This document shows, in pieces, positions 17,936-26,014 of a stretch of DNA of 36,434 nucleotides. The stretch comes from an uncultured Clostridia bacterium. Lineage in GTDB: Bacteria > Bacillota > Clostridia > Oscillospirales > Acutalibacteraceae. The translations under genes and the position numbers were made by a program. The stretch spans positions 1 through 36,434 of the forward strand of contig CAJFOO010000038.1 in assembly GCA_904397205.1 (NCBI GenBank), given 5' to 3'. Position 1 is the stretch's first letter. Every line of letters starts with the position of its first letter. Below the pieces are notes generated by a model that worked only from the letters and a program-made list of their open reading frames with translations, made no database searches and had not been told where the DNA came from.

Positions 17936-18210
17936 GGGGCACTCTCCATAGAAGCCCCCCCGGCAATATCTTCCACCGCCGAAGAAGCCGGCGGGGTGAA
18001 ATCCACCAAAATGGAATCCTCCGCCTGTGTCTGGTACCAACTCTGGATATTCTGATAAAAAGGGCCGCCGATCCATTTGAAAATCAGGGCTGTCAAAAGG
18101 AGCGCCCCAAATACGGCAAGCTGTACCACCGTCAGCCAAGACAGGCATTTTTTCCCATTGTTTTCCCGGCGCATCGCGTCCCATCCTTCCTGATTGTTGT
18201 CCTGCTCCAT
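17932..18210 (-). CDS. Small single-pass membrane protein, possible truncated SpoIVFA-like partner
   Basis: A 92-residue protein with a charged N-terminus, one transmembrane helix at about residues 24-45, then GGPFYQNIQSWYQTQAEDS and a short acidic, Ser/Ala-rich tail. I recall similar juxtamembrane sequence in SpoIVFA/M23-type proteins encoded upstream of spoIVFB in Clostridia, but here the peptidase-like (LytM/M23) domain is absent. Its stop overlaps the M50 start. The start is uncertain: the ATG at 18210 has a weak ribosome binding site, while the ATG at 18174 has AGGAAGGA upstream. The identity as SpoIVFA is a guess; the membrane topology is clear. Confidence 0.6.
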   Translation of the reverse strand: MEQDNNQEGWDAMRRENNGKKCLSWLTVVQLAVFGALLLTALIFKWIGGPFYQNIQSWYQTQAEDSILVDFTPPASSAVEDIAGGASMESAP

Positions 18211-18246
18211 ACCTATGCGGACAAAACCAGTTTTAGAAGGACTGGC

Positions 18247-19263
18247 TCAAGAAAAATACGCCGGCTGTACGGCTTCCCAAAACCAGACGCCGTCCGTTTC
18301 CCGCCGGGCGGCAAGGCCCCGGCAGACCAGCTCGTCCAGGCAGGCCAGCGTGTTGGAAAGACGGAAATGCAGCCTGAGCATTTCCTCCTCCAACACGCTG
18401 TGTTCCGTATAGCGGAATACCATCCGCAATACCTGCGCCAGCGTCTTTCCCGCAGATCCTTCCTCCAAAGCGGCGGCACATTTTTCCAGAATATGCGCAA
18501 AATACCGGCGGGTATTCTCTGCCGCTTTCTTCGGGCCGTAAAAAGGGGCGTAATGCGTAGGGATCATCCAAAAATCGGCGAACTCCGTCTCCAGCCGCTC
18601 CAGCGTGCGCAGATGCTTGGAAAGCAGGTTTTCCCCCGCCTCCCGCGCCGATAAAATCAACACCTGCCGTTTGCTGAGGGTATCCCCCAAAAACAGCCAG
18701 CGGTGCTGCCGGTCAGCCAAGCCAATCTGGTGAGGCGTATGTCCGGCCAGATCGACCACCTCCAGGGTATACCCTCCGTACCGCAAGCGTTCCCCGGGCC
18801 GGACATCCGTAAACGGGAACTTACCGCCCGGACCGCCGTTGTACCGGTATTTTTCCTGCCGTCCCTGCTGGAGGATCCATTGCGCTTCCTTTTCGTTCCA
18901 GCCGTGCTGGCGCAATCGGCGCAGGCTTTCTTCCCGGCTGTCAAGAAAGTATCCGCACAGCATGGCGCAGGTATCCTTTTCCTCTCTCTTCATCAGCATC
19001 CGCGCTCCCTCCGCCGCCAAAAACGGGGCCAGCCCTGCATGATCCGGGTGGTTATGGGTTAAAAACACATCCAGGCTGGAAAGCGGGATCTGCAATTCCC
19101 TGAGCATCCCCAGCACAGCCGCCTGGCTTTCCGCAGTGGCAAACCCGGTATCGATCAGCAGGCTGCGCGGTTCCCCCCGGATCAGGTACAGGTTGGAGGG
19201 ACGGGTCTGGGATCCGCCGCAGCCGGCCTTTTCCTGATAAATATTTTCAAACATCCGTTTCAA
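18247..19263 (-). CDS. MBL-fold metallo-hydrolase with C-terminal winged helix (LACTB2-like)
   Basis: A cytoplasmic metallo-beta-lactamase-fold hydrolase of 338 residues. The zinc motif H-x-H-x-D-H is in THNHPDHAG, and later metal histidines are in DLAGHTPHQIG and TLSKRQ-region sequence. The C-terminal 70 residues look like the winged-helix domain found in LACTB2-like enzymes (a nuclease or thioesterase-type hydrolase; substrate unknown). The TTG at 19263 has AAAGGGGAAG at proper spacing; an ATG three codons later is an alternative. It is the first gene of the unit running to DUF2344, 36 bases ahead of the small membrane protein gene. Confidence 0.8.
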   Translation of the reverse strand: MKRMFENIYQEKAGCGGSQTRPSNLYLIRGEPRSLLIDTGFATAESQAAVLGMLRELQIPLSSLDVFLTHNHPDHAGLAPFLAAEGARMLMKREEKDTCAMLCGYFLDSREESLRRLRQHGWNEKEAQWILQQGRQEKYRYNGGPGGKFPFTDVRPGERLRYGGYTLEVVDLAGHTPHQIGLADRQHRWLFLGDTLSKRQVLILSAREAGENLLSKHLRTLERLETEFADFWMIPTHYAPFYGPKKAAENTRRYFAHILEKCAAALEEGSAGKTLAQVLRMVFRYTEHSVLEEEMLRLHFRLSNTLACLDELVCRGLAARRETDGVWFWEAVQPAYFS

Positions 19264-19349
19264 TGCTCTTCCCCTTTCTGACAAACGGCCATTTTCGCTA
19301 AATAATATGGTAACTCAAACCAATTCCAGGCAAATTTTGGCAAACCCTC

Positions 19350-19379
19350 TTGATTCTTGCCCTGGGAATATGGTATACT
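19350..19379 (+). promoter_or_regulatory. Promoter of the FadH-like reductase-lysR1 unit
   Basis: TTGATT (19350-19355), an 18-base spacer and TATACT (19374-19379), with TGG just before the -10 box (extended -10). Transcription would start near 19386. The MBL gene starts in the opposite direction about 90 bases away. Confidence 0.65.
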
Positions 19380-19454
19380 ATCCAATAATCGATTAAATGA
19401 TGCAAATATAAATTATTTTCTCCGCCTGACGGCACGGAAAGGAAGGAAAAGGAA

Positions 19455-21464
19455 ATGGAACCGTTACTTTCTCCCTTAACCATAGGATCTTGTCTTTTGC
19501 AAAACCGCCTGATTTTTACAGCAGCCAGCCTCTGCCGCAGCCCGGACGGGTTTGTCCACGAAGACACCATCCAATTTTACCGCGCCCGCGCCAAAGGCGG
19601 GGCAGGTCTGGTACTGGCTGGCGGGGCGGGAGTGGATCCCGATCGGCAGGCCCCGGGCATGATGCAGGTGTGCAGCGACGCCTGTATCCCCGGCTTAGCC
19701 AAACTGGCCCACAGCGTGCAGGAAGCAGGAAGCAAATGTTTTTTACAGCTCCTGCACGAAGGCGCATACGCCCATCCTCTCCCGGAAGGACTGTCCCCTC
19801 TCGCCCCCTCCTCCTATCAAAGCGGCCTGACAGGAATACAAACGCAGGAAATGTCCCTTTCCCAAATCCGGCAGGCTGTCTCTTATTTTGCCGACGCGGC
19901 ACAGCGGGCCCGCCAGGCTGGTTTTGATGGAGTGGAAATCTGTGCCAGTGTCGGATATCTCCCGGCAGAATTTTTATCGGCCGCAACAAACCACCGTACG
20001 GATGCGTATGGCGGGCCTTTGGAAAACCGGATGCGCTTTCTGCTGGAAATCGTGGAAGCAATCCAGACAAATACCGGAAACGATTTTCCTATTTTAGTCC
20101 GTTTGTCCGGCGCAGACATGATCCCTCATGGCAACCGTCTGGAAGATACCGTGAAAATTGCCAAAGCCCTCCAAACACAGGGGGTGGCCGCTCTGAGCAT
20201 TACCGGCGGATGGCATGAAACCCGTATCCCGCAGATCACGGGGCATGTGCCGCGGGGCGGCTATCGGTTTCTGGCTAAAGCGGTAAAAGAACAGGTGTCC
20301 ATCCCCGTGATCGCCTGCAACCGGATGGATATCCCCAGCGGACGCAAGGCATTGCTGGAAGGCTGCTGCGACGCCGTAGGCTTATGCCGCCCGTTCCTGG
20401 CCGATCCGGATTTGGGCCGTAAGCTCCGTAAAGGCAGGGAACCCGAGATCCGCTCCTGCCTTTCCTGCAATCAGGAATGCCTCGACCGGGTATTTGCCGG
20501 GAAACCGGTCGGGTGCGCTGTCAACCCGTTTGTGGGGCAGGAAGACAAAGCGTGGATCGACGCCGATCAGGGAAAACATATTCTCGTAATCGGCGCGGGG
20601 ATCAGCGGGATGGCTTACGCTGCCCTGGCTGCCCGGAAAAACCGCGTGGAGGTGTGGGAAAAGTCAGGCCGGTGGGGCGGCACCGCCCGTTTGCTGGCAA
20701 AACTTCCGCATTGGCAGGACGTGTCCGGATATGCCGATTCCCTGTACTCCCAGTGCTTGCGGCATGGGGTTGCTTTCTCCTGGTATCGGGAGGCTTCCCC
20801 TTCCCAGCTATGCGATCTATTGCAATCCCATACTTACGATAAAGTTGTCATTGCCGCAGGCGCACAGCCCGAACCGCCGGCTTTCCCTGTGGATCCTGAG
20901 GCCCGTGCATACCCGCTTTGGCAGTGGGTAGAACAATGCCTCCCCCTGGGGAAACATACCGTCGTGCTGGGGAATGATTTCCGCGGGCTGGAAGCCGCCT
21001 TGTTCTGTGCCAAACAGCGGCGGCTCTCTCTGGAACAGCAGGAATTTTTCTCCTTATGGACGTCCCCCGAAGAGATTGGTTTCCCCACCGGTCAGGAAAC
21101 TTCCGTAGTTTGCCTTGGCCCCTTGAAAAAACCCGGATCGGGTATGGCCAGGAGCGTACTCTGGGCCTGCCTGCTGGAAGCAAAAAAAGAAGGGATCCAG
21201 TGCGTAGGTGAAGCGGAGATCCTCCGGGTAACTCCCCAAACCGTCCAGTACCGGCAACACGGCGAGGAAAAAGAAATCCCGGCAGATACCGTGCTATTCG
21301 CCCACCGCTGGCAGCCCGCCCCGGCCTTCCGTCAAACCAGCTGGCCGGCAGAGCTTCTTCCCCGCATCGTCTTTTTGGGAGACGCCAAAACCCCGGGACG
21401 GATTTCGGAAGCCGTCCGATCCGCCGTCCAAGCGGCCGGTACAGGAACTCCGGCAGAAATGTGA
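19455..21464 (+). CDS. 2,4-dienoyl-CoA reductase-like FMN/FAD/[4Fe-4S] oxidoreductase (OYE1)
   Basis: A 669-residue NADH:flavin oxidoreductase with the FadH architecture. Residues 1-320 form the FMN-binding OYE barrel. The iron-sulfur motif is C335-x2-C338-x3-C342-x11-C354, and the C-terminal half is an FAD/NAD(P) module starting at LVIGAGISGMAYAAL. Both catalytic residues of E. coli FadH have counterparts: Y168 (SVGYLP) and H254 in GGWHETRIP, a nearly FadH-specific motif. It probably reduces a 2,4-dienoyl-CoA or a similar conjugated acyl thioester. It is followed after 12 bases by a LysR gene, its likely regulator. GGAAGGAAAAGG precedes the ATG. Confidence 0.87.
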   Translation: MEPLLSPLTIGSCLLQNRLIFTAASLCRSPDGFVHEDTIQFYRARAKGGAGLVLAGGAGVDPDRQAPGMMQVCSDACIPGLAKLAHSVQEAGSKCFLQLLHEGAYAHPLPEGLSPLAPSSYQSGLTGIQTQEMSLSQIRQAVSYFADAAQRARQAGFDGVEICASVGYLPAEFLSAATNHRTDAYGGPLENRMRFLLEIVEAIQTNTGNDFPILVRLSGADMIPHGNRLEDTVKIAKALQTQGVAALSITGGWHETRIPQITGHVPRGGYRFLAKAVKEQVSIPVIACNRMDIPSGRKALLEGCCDAVGLCRPFLADPDLGRKLRKGREPEIRSCLSCNQECLDRVFAGKPVGCAVNPFVGQEDKAWIDADQGKHILVIGAGISGMAYAALAARKNRVEVWEKSGRWGGTARLLAKLPHWQDVSGYADSLYSQCLRHGVAFSWYREASPSQLCDLLQSHTYDKVVIAAGAQPEPPAFPVDPEARAYPLWQWVEQCLPLGKHTVVLGNDFRGLEAALFCAKQRRLSLEQQEFFSLWTSPEEIGFPTGQETSVVCLGPLKKPGSGMARSVLWACLLEAKKEGIQCVGEAEILRVTPQTVQYRQHGEEKEIPADTVLFAHRWQPAPAFRQTSWPAELLPRIVFLGDAKTPGRISEAVRSAVQAAGTGTPAEM

Positions 21465-21476
21465 GGTGCAGGATTC

Positions 21477-22364
21477 ATGAATTTACCACAATTACACTAT
21501 TTCCGCAAGCTGGCCCAGCTTGAACATTATACGAAAGCCGCGCAGGAACTCTTTATCAGCCAACCCAGCCTAAGCGCATCCATTTCGTCCATGGAAGAGG
21601 AGCTGCAAGTCAAACTTTTCCAAAAGACCGGACGCAACGTACGTCTGACGAAAGAAGGGAAAGAATTTTATCATTATGTCTGCCGGGCGCTGGATACCCT
21701 CCAGGAAGGGATCGATCTAGCCCACGAACGGCGGGGCGCTTTAGGCGGATCGGTAGATGTGGGATGCGTCCCTTCCCTGCTGGCACGGTTCGTGCCGGAT
21801 TTGCTGACGGAATACCAAAAGCAATGCCCCAATCAGACCCGCTTTGACCTGTTCCCTGCCGTGGCGAAAGAGGTATTCCGCGGGGTGGAGGACGGCACCT
21901 ACGACATTGGTTTCTGCATGTCCCCGGCTCCGTCCTCACTGGCCAGCTTTCCGGTTGCGCCGCAGCGCTTTGTGGCCGTCATGCACCGGCAGGATCCCCT
22001 GGCAAGCCATTCTTCCCTTTCCCTTTCCCATTTGGCCGGGCGGCCGCTGCTTGCCCCCGCTCCTGACTCCCCCTTTGGCACGGGGATTCGCAGCCTGCTG
22101 GAAAGCCAAGGGATCGCCGTAGACTGGAGCTTCCAGGATCCCCTTTCTATTTATGGGTATCTGGTGCAGCGCAAATCCATGATTGCCGTTACCCCCGCAC
22201 CCATTATGCCGACTAGCAATGCCGCATTCGTATCCATCCCCTTATCGGATCTTCCGCGGGATCCTTCGTTCCTGTATCTGGTCTATGGCAAAGAACGCCA
22301 TCTTTCCCGGCCGATAAAGCGTTTCCTAGAGTTTTTAAAGGAATCCCACAGCCTTTCTTCATAA
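21477..22364 (+). CDS. LysR-family transcriptional regulator (LysR1)
   Basis: A 295-residue LysR regulator. The N-terminal winged helix-turn-helix (residues 1-60) contains the canonical AAQELFISQPSLSASISSMEEEL. The rest is a periplasmic-binding-protein-like effector domain (about 90-290) starting at GSVDVGCVPSLLARFVP. It is the second gene of a two-gene unit with the FadH-like reductase, 12 bases apart and with GAGGTG as its ribosome binding site, so it most likely senses a substrate of that enzyme. The effector is unknown; the class resembles the CynR/GltC-type group. Confidence 0.88.
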   Translation: MNLPQLHYFRKLAQLEHYTKAAQELFISQPSLSASISSMEEELQVKLFQKTGRNVRLTKEGKEFYHYVCRALDTLQEGIDLAHERRGALGGSVDVGCVPSLLARFVPDLLTEYQKQCPNQTRFDLFPAVAKEVFRGVEDGTYDIGFCMSPAPSSLASFPVAPQRFVAVMHRQDPLASHSSLSLSHLAGRPLLAPAPDSPFGTGIRSLLESQGIAVDWSFQDPLSIYGYLVQRKSMIAVTPAPIMPTSNAAFVSIPLSDLPRDPSFLYLVYGKERHLSRPIKRFLEFLKESHSLSS

Positions 22365-22401
22365 AAGAAACCATCCCTTCGCGGCTGCCGTATGGGATGG
22401 T
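22360..22401 (-). terminator. Intrinsic terminator after fabF1
   Basis: An 8-bp stem (ACCATCCC at 22370-22377 with GGGATGGT at 22394-22401) encloses a 16-base loop. On the minus strand it is followed by TTCTTTTAT. It separates the convergent lysR1 and fabF1 genes and works best in the fabF1 direction. Confidence 0.75.
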
Positions 22402-22408
22402 ACCTTAT

Positions 22409-23650
22409 TCATGCTGACGATCCTCTGGGATATTTCCCCAGTACCAGACTGGAATTCTGTCCGCCGAATCCAAACGCGTTGCTCATACAGATCTCTACGG
22501 TACAGGGCCGGGCGCGGCCAGGGATACAGTCCAAGCTGCAAGCCGGATCAGGGGTTTCCCAATGCAGGGTAGGCGGCAGGAGCCCCTCCCGCATAGCCAG
22601 GATACAGGCAATTGCCTCTGTAATTCCGCCAGCCCCCATCATGTGGCCGGTTGCCCCCTTAGTGGAACTTACGGGCGGCATAAACGCACCGAACACCTGC
22701 CGGATAGCGGCAGCCTCCGCCGCATCCCCCAAGGGGGTTGCCGTGCCGTGGGCATTGATATACCCCACCTCTTGCGGCTGCACCCCGGCGCGTTCCAATG
22801 CCCGCCGCATACAGGCTGCCGCCGCTGTACCGTCCGGCCGCGGTTCGGTCACATGGTAAGCGTCGGAATTGTTCGCCCAGCCCAGCAGTTCCCCAAAGAT
22901 CTCCGCCCCTCGTTTTCTGGCGTGTTCTTCGGTCTCGAGCACAATCGCGCCGCCGCCTTCGCCAATCACAAAACCGTCCCGGTGCAAATCGAACGGGCGG
23001 CTGGCAAGCTCCGGGCAGTCGTTGCGGTGGGACAGGGCTTTCGCGTTGGATAAACTGTACAGCACCAGGGGGCACAAAATGGATTCCGCCCCAACGGTCA
23101 CCACCGCATCGGCTTCCCCGCTCCATAGCAGAAGCGCCGCCGCGGCTAAAGCGTCCCCGCCCGAGGAACAGGCGGTGGATACCGTGAGGCTGGGCCCCTG
23201 GATCCCATGATGGATCGCGATTTGCGCGGCCGCCACATTCCCCAGCACCTTGGGGATAAACCTGGGACCAACCCGTTTATGGGTCAGCAGGGTCAGTTCT
23301 TCCTGGGTTGCTGCAATGGTGGAGATCCCCCCCATTGAGGTGCCCATGACGATCCCCGTACGGTCCGGGGCGGCGGGAAGGCCGTTTTCTCCCAGCGCCT
23401 CGGAAGCGGCCATATACGCATACTGCATAAACGGATCGGAATCCCGGATAAGGTTTTTCGGCAGGTATTTGGCCGGATCGTACATTTCCACTTCTGCCGC
23501 AATCCGTACCGCAAGGCCGGAAGCGTCGAACCGGGTAATCGGCCCAACGCCGCATTTCCCCGCCATGAGGCTTTCCCAATAGGCCGCTACGCCAATCCCA
23601 ATGGGGGTAACCGCCCCCATGCCGGTAATGACCAGTTTTTTCTCTTTCAT
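22409..23650 (-). CDS. Beta-ketoacyl synthase, FabF/KAS II type (FabF1)
   Basis: A 413-residue condensing enzyme that would elongate an acyl chain with malonyl-ACP by decarboxylative Claisen condensation. The thiolase-fold triad is complete: C161 (STACSSG), H301 (NAHGTAT), K331 and H336 (STKGATGH), with nearly the same spacing as E. coli FabF. The glycine loop near the C-terminus reads NAFGFGGQN rather than the FGGTN common in primary FabF. It has its own consensus promoter and stands alone, divergent from lysR2. No other fatty-acid synthesis gene except the second KAS is nearby, suggesting a dedicated rather than primary role (inference). Confidence 0.9.
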   Translation of the reverse strand: MKEKKLVITGMGAVTPIGIGVAAYWESLMAGKCGVGPITRFDASGLAVRIAAEVEMYDPAKYLPKNLIRDSDPFMQYAYMAASEALGENGLPAAPDRTGIVMGTSMGGISTIAATQEELTLLTHKRVGPRFIPKVLGNVAAAQIAIHHGIQGPSLTVSTACSSGGDALAAAALLLWSGEADAVVTVGAESILCPLVLYSLSNAKALSHRNDCPELASRPFDLHRDGFVIGEGGGAIVLETEEHARKRGAEIFGELLGWANNSDAYHVTEPRPDGTAAAACMRRALERAGVQPQEVGYINAHGTATPLGDAAEAAAIRQVFGAFMPPVSSTKGATGHMMGAGGITEAIACILAMREGLLPPTLHWETPDPACSLDCIPGRARPCTVEICMSNAFGFGGQNSSLVLGKYPRGSSA

Positions 23651-23671
23651 GGCATTTCCTCACAAAAACAC

Positions 23672-23700
23672 TTTACAAATCCATTTTTGTATTATACAAT
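23672..23700 (+). promoter_or_regulatory. lysR2 promoter, overlapped by the palindromic operator
   Basis: On the plus strand, TTTACA (23672-23677), a 17-base spacer and TACAAT (23695-23700). The TTGTATTATACAA palindrome (23687-23699) covers most of this -10 box, which fits negative autoregulation by LysR2. The same pair of hexamers (TTTACA-N17-TACAAT) forms the promoter of the DAHP synthase operon. Confidence 0.55.
23687..23699. promoter_or_regulatory. Palindromic LysR-box operator, TTGTATTATACAA
   Basis: A perfect 13-bp palindrome with a central A/T, fitting the LysR consensus T-N11-A. It lies between lysR2 and fabF1: over the lysR2 -10 box, and 15 bases downstream of the fabF1 -10 box. The same sequence with the other central base recurs upstream of the acyl-CoA dehydrogenase gene (27274-27286). 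The likely binder is LysR2 (inference). Confidence 0.6.
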
Positions 23701-23714
23701 CTTTATATAGTCCG

Positions 23715-23743
23715 ATTATACCGAATTTTCCTTCTCTTGTCAA
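23715..23743 (-). promoter_or_regulatory. fabF1 promoter, perfect sigma-A consensus
   Basis: On the minus strand, TTGACA (23738-23743), exactly 17 bases, TATAAT (23715-23720): a perfect consensus promoter. Transcription should start near 23708 and run through the operator at 23687-23699. A promoter this strong next to an operator suggests the gene is held down by a repressor. Confidence 0.8.
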
Positions 23744-23779
23744 CGCGGAAAGGATTTTTGCCGAAGGAAGGTGTCTGCT

Positions 23780-24691
23780 TTGGATTTAAACCAGGTAAAT
23801 AATTTTGTTTCCGTCGCCCAAACACTGAGTTTTTCCGGTGCGGCGCGGCGCAACGGGGTGCCGCAGTCCACCGTCAGCCGGCATATCAGCGATCTGGAAC
23901 AGGAATTGGGGGTCAAGTTATTTTACCGTACCAAACGGGACGTCAAACTCACCGGGGAAGGCCGGGCATTCCTCCCTTATGCCAAAGAACTGCTGGAAAT
24001 CTCCCGCAAAGCGGCGTATGTGGTCAAACAGCTCCACGAAGGGGCGCAGGGCCGCCTCGCCATTGCCACCATGGATACTCCCGGCCGGTTTTTAGCGGAG
24101 TGCCTGCGGGAATTTGGCCGGCGGTATCCCGATATCCTGGTAGATATCACCTATGTTCCCGTATGTGAACCGCAGCTGGACGAACAGGAGGATCAGTATG
24201 ACTTTCATTTCCTGCACCGCGATCTGCTGCCGGTAGGGGATGACTTTGACTTCCTTCCCACCCATGAGGATCATCTCGGCGTCGTGGTGGCGAAAGGGCA
24301 TCCTTTATCCCAAAAGCCATTGGATTTTTCCGCTCTCAAGCAGGAAAAATTCCTCATTGTGTCGGAATCGGAAAACCCCATTTTGTACATGCAGATGATG
24401 GCCGTGTGCCGGGCGCACCATTTTACCCCGCACATCGTCAACCGCTGCGACAACCTCAAATCCCTCCTGCTGGCCGTGGGCGCCGGACTGGGAATCACTA
24501 TCCTACCGCTGGCTGTCCCTACGATGATCCTCCCGTCCCTGATCGATGTGATTCCCATTGACGACATGGATACCAGCATCCCCTATATTGTCGCGTGGAA
24601 AAAGGAACTGCTCAATCCCGCCGCTCCCCTTTTCCTGAAAGTCATCCAGGGGATTCTGTCCAAAGGGCCGTACACACCGCCGCCGTTTTAA
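23780..24691 (+). CDS. LysR-family transcriptional regulator (LysR2)
   Basis: A regulator of 303 residues: an N-terminal winged helix-turn-helix (SGAARRNGVPQSTVSRHISD) and a C-terminal effector domain starting near residue 90 (GRLAIATMDTPGRFLAE). The TTG at 23780 is preferred because AAGGAAGG lies eight bases upstream and the protein then starts LDLNQVNNFVSVAQ, the normal LysR opening. A GTG at 23771 abuts that same purine run and is too close to use it. It is divergent from fabF1 and its terminator meets that of fabF2, so it lies between both KAS genes and is the natural candidate regulator of both. Confidence 0.88.
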   Translation: MDLNQVNNFVSVAQTLSFSGAARRNGVPQSTVSRHISDLEQELGVKLFYRTKRDVKLTGEGRAFLPYAKELLEISRKAAYVVKQLHEGAQGRLAIATMDTPGRFLAECLREFGRRYPDILVDITYVPVCEPQLDEQEDQYDFHFLHRDLLPVGDDFDFLPTHEDHLGVVVAKGHPLSQKPLDFSALKQEKFLIVSESENPILYMQMMAVCRAHHFTPHIVNRCDNLKSLLLAVGAGLGITILPLAVPTMILPSLIDVIPIDDMDTSIPYIVAWKKELLNPAAPLFLKVIQGILSKGPYTPPPF

Positions 24692-24696
24692 TAACC

Positions 24697-24741
24697 AAAA
24701 AAGCACCTTCAGAGCTATGGTTATAGCCTGGAGGTGCTTTT
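24697..24741. terminator. Bidirectional terminator between lysR2 and fabF2
   Basis: A long hairpin: GCACCTTCAG (24703-24712 region) pairs with CTGGAGGTGC over 10 bp, and an inner GCTAT/ATAGC helix caps it. An A-run precedes it and a T-run follows, so it should stop transcription of the convergent lysR2 and fabF2 genes from both sides. Confidence 0.88.
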
Positions 24742-24784
24742 AGTTATCCCTCATCTGTCTTGCAGGATGTGCAGTCTTTCCTCT

Positions 24785-26014
24785 CTAATCGTACCGGCCA
24801 AAAATCAGGCTGGCATTCTGTCCCCCAAACCCAAAGGCATTGTTCACGGCAATACGGATTTCCGCCTTGCGGGGGACGTTCGGCACGCAATCGATCGCAC
24901 AGTCGGGATCGGGGTTCGCATAATGCAGGGTTGGCGGGAGGATCCCCTCCCGGATGGCCAAAATGCAGGCGATACTTTCCGTAATCCCGCCCGCGCCCAT
25001 CATATGGCCGGTTGCGCCTTTCAGGGAACTCATGGGAATCCGGGAAGCGTGCTCCCCAAATACTGCATGGAAAGCGGCGCACTCCAAGGCGTCGCCTTTT
25101 TGCGTCCCGGTGCCATGCCCATTGACATAATCCACCTCTTCCGGACGGACACCCGCCGCTTCCAAAGCCAGACGCACGCAGGCCGCGCCGCCTTCCCCTC
25201 CGGGACGCGGGGTCGTCATGTGGAATGCATCGTTCCCGTTGGCCGCGCCGAGCAGTTCCGCATAGATGCGCGCCCCGCGGGCTTTGGCGTGTTCTTCGGT
25301 TTCCAGCACCAGCGCACCGCCGCCCTCGCCAATGACAAAACCGTCCCGTTCCTTGTCAAACGGCCTGCCTGCCCCGCTTGCGAGTACGCGGGCCGAAGCC
25401 AGGGAAGCCATGACCAAAGGGCAGTTGATAGACTCCCCGCCCAGCACGACCATCGCGTCAGCGGCGCCGCTCTGCAGCAGCATAGCCGCCAGGGTAATCG
25501 CGTCGTCGCCGGAGGAGCAGGCCGTATTCAGGGTGAAACTCGGTCCCTGCAAATCATGGGCAATAGCCACCTGGCAGGCGGCCATATTCCCCAGCACGCG
25601 CGGCACAAAGGACGGGCTGGCCCGCTTGGAGCCGCCGGCTTCAAAGGCCCTCTGGGTTTCGGCAATATCCGCCACGCCGTTCATTGCTGTGCCCATCACC
25701 AACCCCAGCCGATGGGGGTCCCCCTGTAAAGCGGCGTCGGTAATGGCTTCTTCGGCCGCAGCGTAGGTATATTGGGTAAACAGCGGCATTTTCCCTTGCA
25801 GCTTATGCGGGATATACCGATCCGGATCAAAGCCCTTCACTTCCGCCATGACATGTACCGGGAGATCGGCAGTGTCAAACCGGGTGACTGGTCCCGTGCC
25901 TTCTGTTCCGTCCAGCAGATGTTCCCAGTAGGAAGGAACACCGATACCAATCGGCGTAACAGCGCCCATACCCGTCACCACAACCCGGGATTTTGCCCGG
26001 CTGATGCAGCTCAT
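24785..26014 (-). CDS. Beta-ketoacyl synthase, FabF/KAS II type (FabF2)
   Basis: A 409-residue condensing enzyme, paralogous to FabF1. The triad is complete: C166 (NTACSSG), H300 (VNGHGTGT), K332 and H337 (LKGATGH). It therefore is not a chain-length-factor type subunit, which would lack the cysteine. It shares the NAFGFGGQN loop with FabF1. The start is the ATG at 26014, which overlaps the acyl-CoA dehydrogenase stop as ATGA and has AAGGAG seven bases upstream. A longer in-frame N-terminal extension lies inside the upstream gene and lacks family similarity. The tight coupling implies that the dehydrogenase and this KAS are made in fixed proportion. Confidence 0.9.
   Translation of the reverse strand: MSCISRAKSRVVVTGMGAVTPIGIGVPSYWEHLLDGTEGTGPVTRFDTADLPVHVMAEVKGFDPDRYIPHKLQGKMPLFTQYTYAAAEEAITDAALQGDPHRLGLVMGTAMNGVADIAETQRAFEAGGSKRASPSFVPRVLGNMAACQVAIAHDLQGPSFTLNTACSSGDDAITLAAMLLQSGAADAMVVLGGESINCPLVMASLASARVLASGAGRPFDKERDGFVIGEGGGALVLETEEHAKARGARIYAELLGAANGNDAFHMTTPRPGGEGGAACVRLALEAAGVRPEEVDYVNGHGTGTQKGDALECAAFHAVFGEHASRIPMSSLKGATGHMMGAGGITESIACILAIREGILPPTLHYANPDPDCAIDCVPNVPRKAEIRIAVNNAFGFGGQNASLIFGRYD

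Noticed and set aside
17936-18184. Upstream in-frame extension of the M50 protease
   Set aside because: It overlaps the small membrane protein gene in another frame, and the GTG at 17935 has a ribosome binding site and a stop-start overlap.
19393-19405. Possible third operator copy (TTAAATGATGCAA) downstream of the OYE1 promoter
   Set aside because: Only 9 of 13 positions match, the spacing from the -10 box differs, and OYE1 has its own LysR gene, so it is not counted in the proposed regulon.
22409-26014. KAS/chain-length-factor pair as in type II aromatic polyketide clusters
   Set aside because: Both proteins keep the active-site cysteine and are in separate transcription units, so neither is a chain-length factor.
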